From: Saccoglossus kowalevskii
Taxonomy: Eukaryota > Hemichordata > Enteropneusta > Harrimaniidae
NCBI RefSeq assembly: GCF_000003605.2
Contig: NW_003116946.1
Location: 226,533 to 249,735 of the forward strand
DNA: 23,203 nt
Direction: 5' to 3'
Shown: positions 21,301 through 23,203 of the stretch, piece by piece
How positions within the stretch are numbered: position 1 is the stretch's first letter
Layout of the letters: every line of letters begins with the position of its first letter
Made by a program: the position numbers and the translations under genes
Notes under the pieces: model-generated
Databases searched by the model: none
Seen by the model: only the letters and a program-made list of their open reading frames with translations
What the model was told of the DNA's origin: nothing

Positions 21301-22743
21301 ACTCTCAGCCAAGACTTGGTCTCTAGTGTCATTTCTTAGCCTTAAGTGTTCTCAAAGGCTATGTGTTAATATATAAGGATTGGTTACATTGAAAGTCTTC
21401 TGACAAATATTTTCATTTTCACAGATTTGAAAAGTAATAACATCCAGGCAATTCTCAATCGGCCAAACATCATGGAAAGTGTTATAAAAATTATCGCAGA
21501 GAATATACCCCAGGTGAGCTTGTAATAGAATACGTCATGCACTGCATTACAATATAAAACGAAGCAATTGCTTTGATACTTGGTACATGTGTACCTTTGG
21601 TGGTTAGTATCAATTCTATAATTTCAGTGAATATTTTTGATGAAAGTGCTATTTTTGATTTCTTCTTAAAAAACCAACTATCTAATTGCATTGATTGATA
21701 TTTGGTATATGTGTACCTTTGGTGGACCTCTATTAGATCTGAATATTTTGTGAAAATATCAACTCTATAATTTTTGCAAACATTTTTGTAAAATTTGGTA
21801 AAAAATTCTATGGTTCAATTCTTGATACAATGATCAGCAAAATACCCACAATGTTCCTATTCTAAGTCATGTTTCAGTGATGAAAGTAAAGGCATGTACC
21901 ATAATATCTCTAATTTAGGCATCAAGGAAGAGTAAAAGGCCTTAATTTAGTTCTAAAATTGGTGTCATGAAATGTTGAAAATGTACAGTCAAGCCAAACA
22001 AATACTAAGTATATTTAATTTAATATGCATTACTTTTAATTTTGTTGGTACTAAAAATTATAGTCTTAAAAGAATTTAACACTTTTTATGGTGATAACAG
22101 CTCATTGTCGAAACAAAGTTTACCCATTCATGCTAGCCACAATAAACATTGTTCTCTTGAATAAGCATCAGTGACTACGTAAAACGTTGATTACACTCTA
22201 ATTCAAGCGTCAAAAAAGATTGAAATGTTTGATAAATGATGCCTAAATTAGAGTAAGCAGTGTGCATGTATGTACCCTGAAAATTGAGTTAGCTGCAACA
22301 ATGCTTTGTTCTTGCCCTCCATGGTTGAGAACATTTTGCTCACTACACCTCAAACCTGAACAAGTTTGTGATTCTTCCAAGATCTGATTGGAAACTCTTC
22401 TAGAACATGCGTCCAATCAGAGTTGCCCTATCATATGGCAATGAATATAAAACGAAAGGTTGGGTGTTCAATTGCTGCAGTAGACACACTTAAATATGCA
22501 CTCACTGAATACAATCTGCCAATGTTGACTGGCAGAAATGTGTTACACATTGTATATTATTATCTGTTTGGACTCGTATGTCATCCCCAATTGTGTTGAC
22601 ACAATTTCTCAATAAATTTTTGTTTTCTAATATAGATCACCTCACTGGACCTCAGTAACAACAAATTATATAGTTTGGATAATCTGAAAGAGCTTGTGGG
22701 TAAAGTGCCATTACTTCGAAACCTTTCTCTGGCTAAGAATATG
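15265..22743 (+). CDS. NXF1: NXF1/TAP mRNA export factor, N-terminal 335 residues (partial, 8 exons)
   Basis: Exons are 15265-15334, 15675-15888, 16277-16448, 16720-16803, 17022-17129, 18709-18868, 21425-21513 and 22636-22743, 1005 bases in all. NXF1 carries bulk mRNA through the nuclear pore. It binds RNA through its N-terminus, RRM-like domain and leucine-rich repeats, and pairs with NXT1 and FG-nucleoporins through its later NTF2-like and UBA domains. Here residues 38-53 are Arg/Lys-rich, 71-84 (RLEDDDGDISMDDA) match a conserved acidic motif of the family, about 146-228 form the RRM-like domain (TWMKIYIPFG; EWLLKSIQDLCTVPFQPIDF), and 300-335 form the first leucine-rich repeats (LDLSNNKLYSL). 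All phases agree, with no stop or frameshift. The LRR end, NTF2-like and UBA exons lie beyond the right edge. A paralogue within the NXF family cannot be excluded. Confidence 0.93.
15675..15888 (+). CDS. NXF1: NXF1 exon 2 (residues 24-94)
   Basis: Acceptor TTTTACAG, donor GTGAGT. It starts by completing an Asp codon and ends two bases into a Phe codon. It encodes an Arg/Lys-rich stretch (residues 38-53) suited to RNA, ALYREF and transportin binding, then the acidic motif RLEDDDGDISMDDA and a Gly-rich tail. Confidence 0.93.
16277..16448 (+). CDS. NXF1: NXF1 exon 3 (residues 95-152)
   Basis: Acceptor TTCTTCCATAG, donor GTAAGT, ending in phase 0. It encodes Phe-Ala-Pro-Tyr-Gly-Ala-Arg-Pro, comparable to the Asn-Pro-Tyr...Arg-Pro segment of vertebrate NXF1, then an Arg/Gly linker. 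It finishes with TWMKIY, the first strand of the RRM-like domain. Confidence 0.93.
16720..16803 (+). CDS. NXF1: NXF1 exon 4 (residues 153-180)
   Basis: Acceptor CTTTTTTTAAG, donor GTAAGT, phase 0 at both ends. Residues IPFGNKNSKEWLLKSIQDLC then TVPFQPID correspond to the first loop and helix of the NXF1 RRM-like fold. Confidence 0.95.
17022..17129 (+). CDS. NXF1: NXF1 exon 5 (residues 181-216)
   Basis: Acceptor TTCCTTGTTAG, donor GTAAGT, phase 0 at both ends. It begins FHYLSDGTACFYVDDKRAGY, the middle strands and second helix of the RRM-like domain. The Phe-His-Tyr and Phe-Tyr-Val-Asp/Glu-Asp pattern is shared with vertebrate NXF1. Confidence 0.95.
17384..17520 (+). repeat. Dispersed repeat fragment ending in GCGGCCATTTTG
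   Basis: It reads from CATACGTACGTCCGGAGC through TATATCTCGGACACCCATTG and TTCAAACTTTACATG to GGCCAACTGGCGGCCATTTT. The same order of phrases (CGTCC run, TATCTCG, TTCAAACTT, GCGGCCATTTT) occurs in the element at the right end of the window, so both probably belong to one family. Confidence 0.6.
17561..18150 (+). repeat. Two tandem copies of a 311-base dispersed repeat
   Basis: Copy A starts at 17561 and copy B at 17872, both with GTTTCTCGGAGATGACTGGG. They share GATTTGGATCAAA then TTGGTATGATGATCATACAT, a GCGGCCAT box (near 17675 and 17985), TTTCTGTTTAAATTTTGT and AAAGATAGTATACCAAGAGA. Divergence is modest, and copy A has a longer T tract. No coding capacity is seen. They read like an internal duplication within an intronic repeat. 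Confidence 0.85.
18709..18868 (+). CDS. NXF1: NXF1 exon 6 (residues 217-269)
   Basis: Acceptor TTGAATACAG, donor GTAAGT, ending one base into a codon. It encodes VVINCKPHPP (last RRM strand), then the linker helix LTEAQIEILKRSMSNRYD and LTHKLNLSNL, matching the conserved MSKRYD...LDL region that leads into the leucine-rich repeats. Confidence 0.95.
19068..19088 (+). mobile_element. Possible 3' tail of a LINE or SINE
   Basis: CAATAAAGTTATTGTTATTA resembles the AATAAA plus (ATT/GTT)n tails of CR1/L2-like LINEs and their SINEs. The body of the element upstream is not recognisable, so this is tentative. Confidence 0.3.
19936..20032. repeat. Imperfect inverted repeat, about 25-base arms
   Basis: The left arm (19936-19962) ends AAATTAGCCGCAACC and the right arm (20009-20032) starts GGTTGTGGCTAATTT. 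The arms match with a few mismatches and indels around a loop of about 46 bases. It could be a short foldback element. No clear target duplication was found. Confidence 0.55.
20640..21330. other. C-rich, strand-asymmetric block, possible inserted element
   Basis: Within an AT-rich intron this stretch is notably richer in C on the plus strand and in CpG-containing words. It includes GACAT tandem units at 20734-20753 and an AATAAA at 21051-21056. Open frames at 20869-21087 and 21135-21326 show no recognisable domain. A solo LTR or other transposon remnant would fit, but I could not define ends or a target duplication. Confidence 0.3.
20734..20753. repeat. (GACAT)4 simple repeat
   Basis: Four perfect GACAT units followed by CAACATCAAC. 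Confidence 0.85.
21425..21513 (+). CDS. NXF1: NXF1 exon 7 (residues 270-299)
   Basis: Acceptor TTTTCACAG, donor GTGAGC (a weaker but valid site), ending in phase 0. It encodes Asp-Leu-Lys-Ser-Asn-Asn-Ile, then QAILNRPNIMESVIKIIAEN and Ile-Pro-Gln, the helical N-terminal cap of the leucine-rich repeat domain. Vertebrate NXF1 has the same layout (VLNRR...RIIEENIPE). Confidence 0.95.
21514..22635 (+). other. NXF1: NXF1 intron 7
   Basis: A 1.1 kb AT-rich intron. It holds an imperfect tandem duplication at about 21571-21780 and otherwise nothing I can identify. Confidence 0.85.
21571..21780 (+). repeat. Imperfect tandem duplication in intron 7
   Basis: GATACTTGGTACATGTGTAC at 21575 recurs as GATATTTGGTATATGTGTAC at 21697, both followed by CTTTGGTGG. 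Then TATCAATTCTATAATTT (near 21608) recurs as TATCAACTCTATAATTT (near 21757). The period is about 122 bases at the start and about 149 at the end, so the second copy carries roughly 26 extra bases. Confidence 0.75.
22636..22743 (+). CDS. NXF1: NXF1 exon 8 (residues 300-335)
   Basis: Acceptor TTTTCTAATATAG, donor GTAAGT, phase 0 at both ends. It encodes ITSLDLSNNKLYSLDNL and then VPLLRNLSLAKNM, two leucine-rich-repeat signatures (LxxLxLSxNxL). It corresponds to the SLNLSNNRLYRLDD segment of vertebrate NXF1. Later exons are off the window. Confidence 0.95.
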
Positions 22744-22967
22744 GTAAGTTTTTGCAAATTAACCCACTTCCAATGGGTCCTCGGTTGTTTATTCTTGAAG
22801 TACAGTACATTTTTCGCGGAAACTTTGGCTTTTGTGGCATCATTGTCGCATACGCATGGCTTCATTGGCTTTCATGGCCTCAGCATCGCATCATTGAAAA
22901 TTGAAGCTGTGTTCGCCTCTCTTATTTTGTGGCATCATCGTGGCCTCAGCTTCGTAGTCTCATTATT

Positions 22968-23203
22968 AGTCCCCGTTCGGACGCAGTCCGAAAACGGGGA
23001 CTTATGTTTTGCCCTGTGTGCGTCCGTCCGTGCGTCCGTCCGTCCGTGATCACCTGTATCTCGAACATGCATGGATCGATTAAGTTCAAACTTCACTTAT
23101 ACATCACACATTATATGGGACATATGCACATGCATTTTTTTCATGATCCGATTAACAATAGCCGAATAGCGGCCATTTTAAGGCCGAAAATGCATCAAAA
23201 TCG
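22968..23203 (+). mobile_element. Dispersed element beginning with an AGTCCCCG hairpin (truncated by the window)
   Basis: AGTCCCCGTTCGGAC (22968-22982) pairs with GTCCGAAAACGGGGACT (22986-23002) around a GCA loop, with a two-base bulge. This is followed by a CGTC array (23021-23048) and the phrase order TATCTCGAACATG, TTCAAACTTCAC, GCGGCCATTTTAAGG. The terminal hairpin suggests the end of a non-autonomous transposon. No autonomous partner is visible. Confidence 0.6.
23021..23048. repeat. (CGTC)n microsatellite within the dispersed element
   Basis: About seven CGTC/CGTG units between the AGTCCCCG hairpin and the body of the element. The related fragment in intron 5 has a shorter TACGTACGTCCG at the same place. 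Confidence 0.85.

Larger units (their letters stand above)
18869..21424 (+). other. NXF1: NXF1 intron 6
   Basis: A 2.6 kb intron without coding content I can support. It contains a retroelement-tail-like AATAAAGTTATTGTTATTAT at 19069-19088, an inverted repeat at 19936-20032, and a C-rich block at about 20640-21330. These are listed separately. Confidence 0.85.
22744..23203 (+). other. NXF1: NXF1 intron 8 (start only)
   Basis: The intron runs off the right edge. From about 22826 to 22960 it holds an imperfect direct repeat (TTTGTGGCATCAT occurs twice, with GGCCTCAGC phrases). From 22968 onward it is a dispersed element. Confidence 0.8.

Noticed and set aside
1-23203. CRISPR arrays, operons, ribosome binding sites
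   Set aside because: The spliced NXF1 gene shows this is animal nuclear DNA. The only regular repeats are the coding minisatellite and intronic repeats, with no spacer structure.

Overview
The window looks like nuclear genomic DNA from an invertebrate animal, probably marine. It is AT-rich, has genes split by GT-AG introns, carries dispersed miniature-element repeats, and includes an assembly gap of 987 Ns. The phylum cannot be fixed from this sequence. Hemichordate, lancelet and mollusc all fit the repeat style, and this is an impression rather than a measurement.

Two genes can be supported, arranged head to head (divergently). On the minus strand, positions 9517 to 3904, is a predicted two-exon gene. 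A short first exon (9443-9517) encodes a signal-peptide-like segment and has a TATA box 83-89 bases upstream of the ATG. After a 4.6 kb intron, a second exon (3904-4860) encodes seven and a half near-identical 40-residue repeats rich in Gly, Lys, Pro and acidic residues. The two exons join in phase 0. I do not recognise the family. Each unit has one Gly-Lys-Arg, so a processed peptide precursor is one possibility and a disordered secreted structural protein is another.

On the plus strand, from 15265 to beyond the right edge, is the 5' part of NXF1 (nuclear mRNA export factor 1, also called TAP). Eight exons encode the first 335 residues: the Arg-rich N-terminus, the RRM-like RNA-binding domain and the start of the leucine-rich repeats. 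All exon phases agree, and the missing 3' exons lie outside the window.

Left flank (1-3900): no recognisable gene, some simple repeats. Intron of the repeat-protein gene (4861-9442): no supported exon; it holds two notable palindromes, one beside an E-box and one beside a TATA-like site. Intergenic region (about 9610-15264): a 3'-end fragment of a non-LTR retrotransposon with 13-base direct repeats, the N gap, a small hairpin, and a 229-base foldback element with a near-perfect 9-base target duplication just upstream of NXF1. NXF1 introns: dispersed and tandem repeats in introns 5, 7 and 8, and a compositionally distinct C-rich block in intron 6.

The two genes show no obvious functional link. 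The most unusual item is the secreted tandem-repeat protein.
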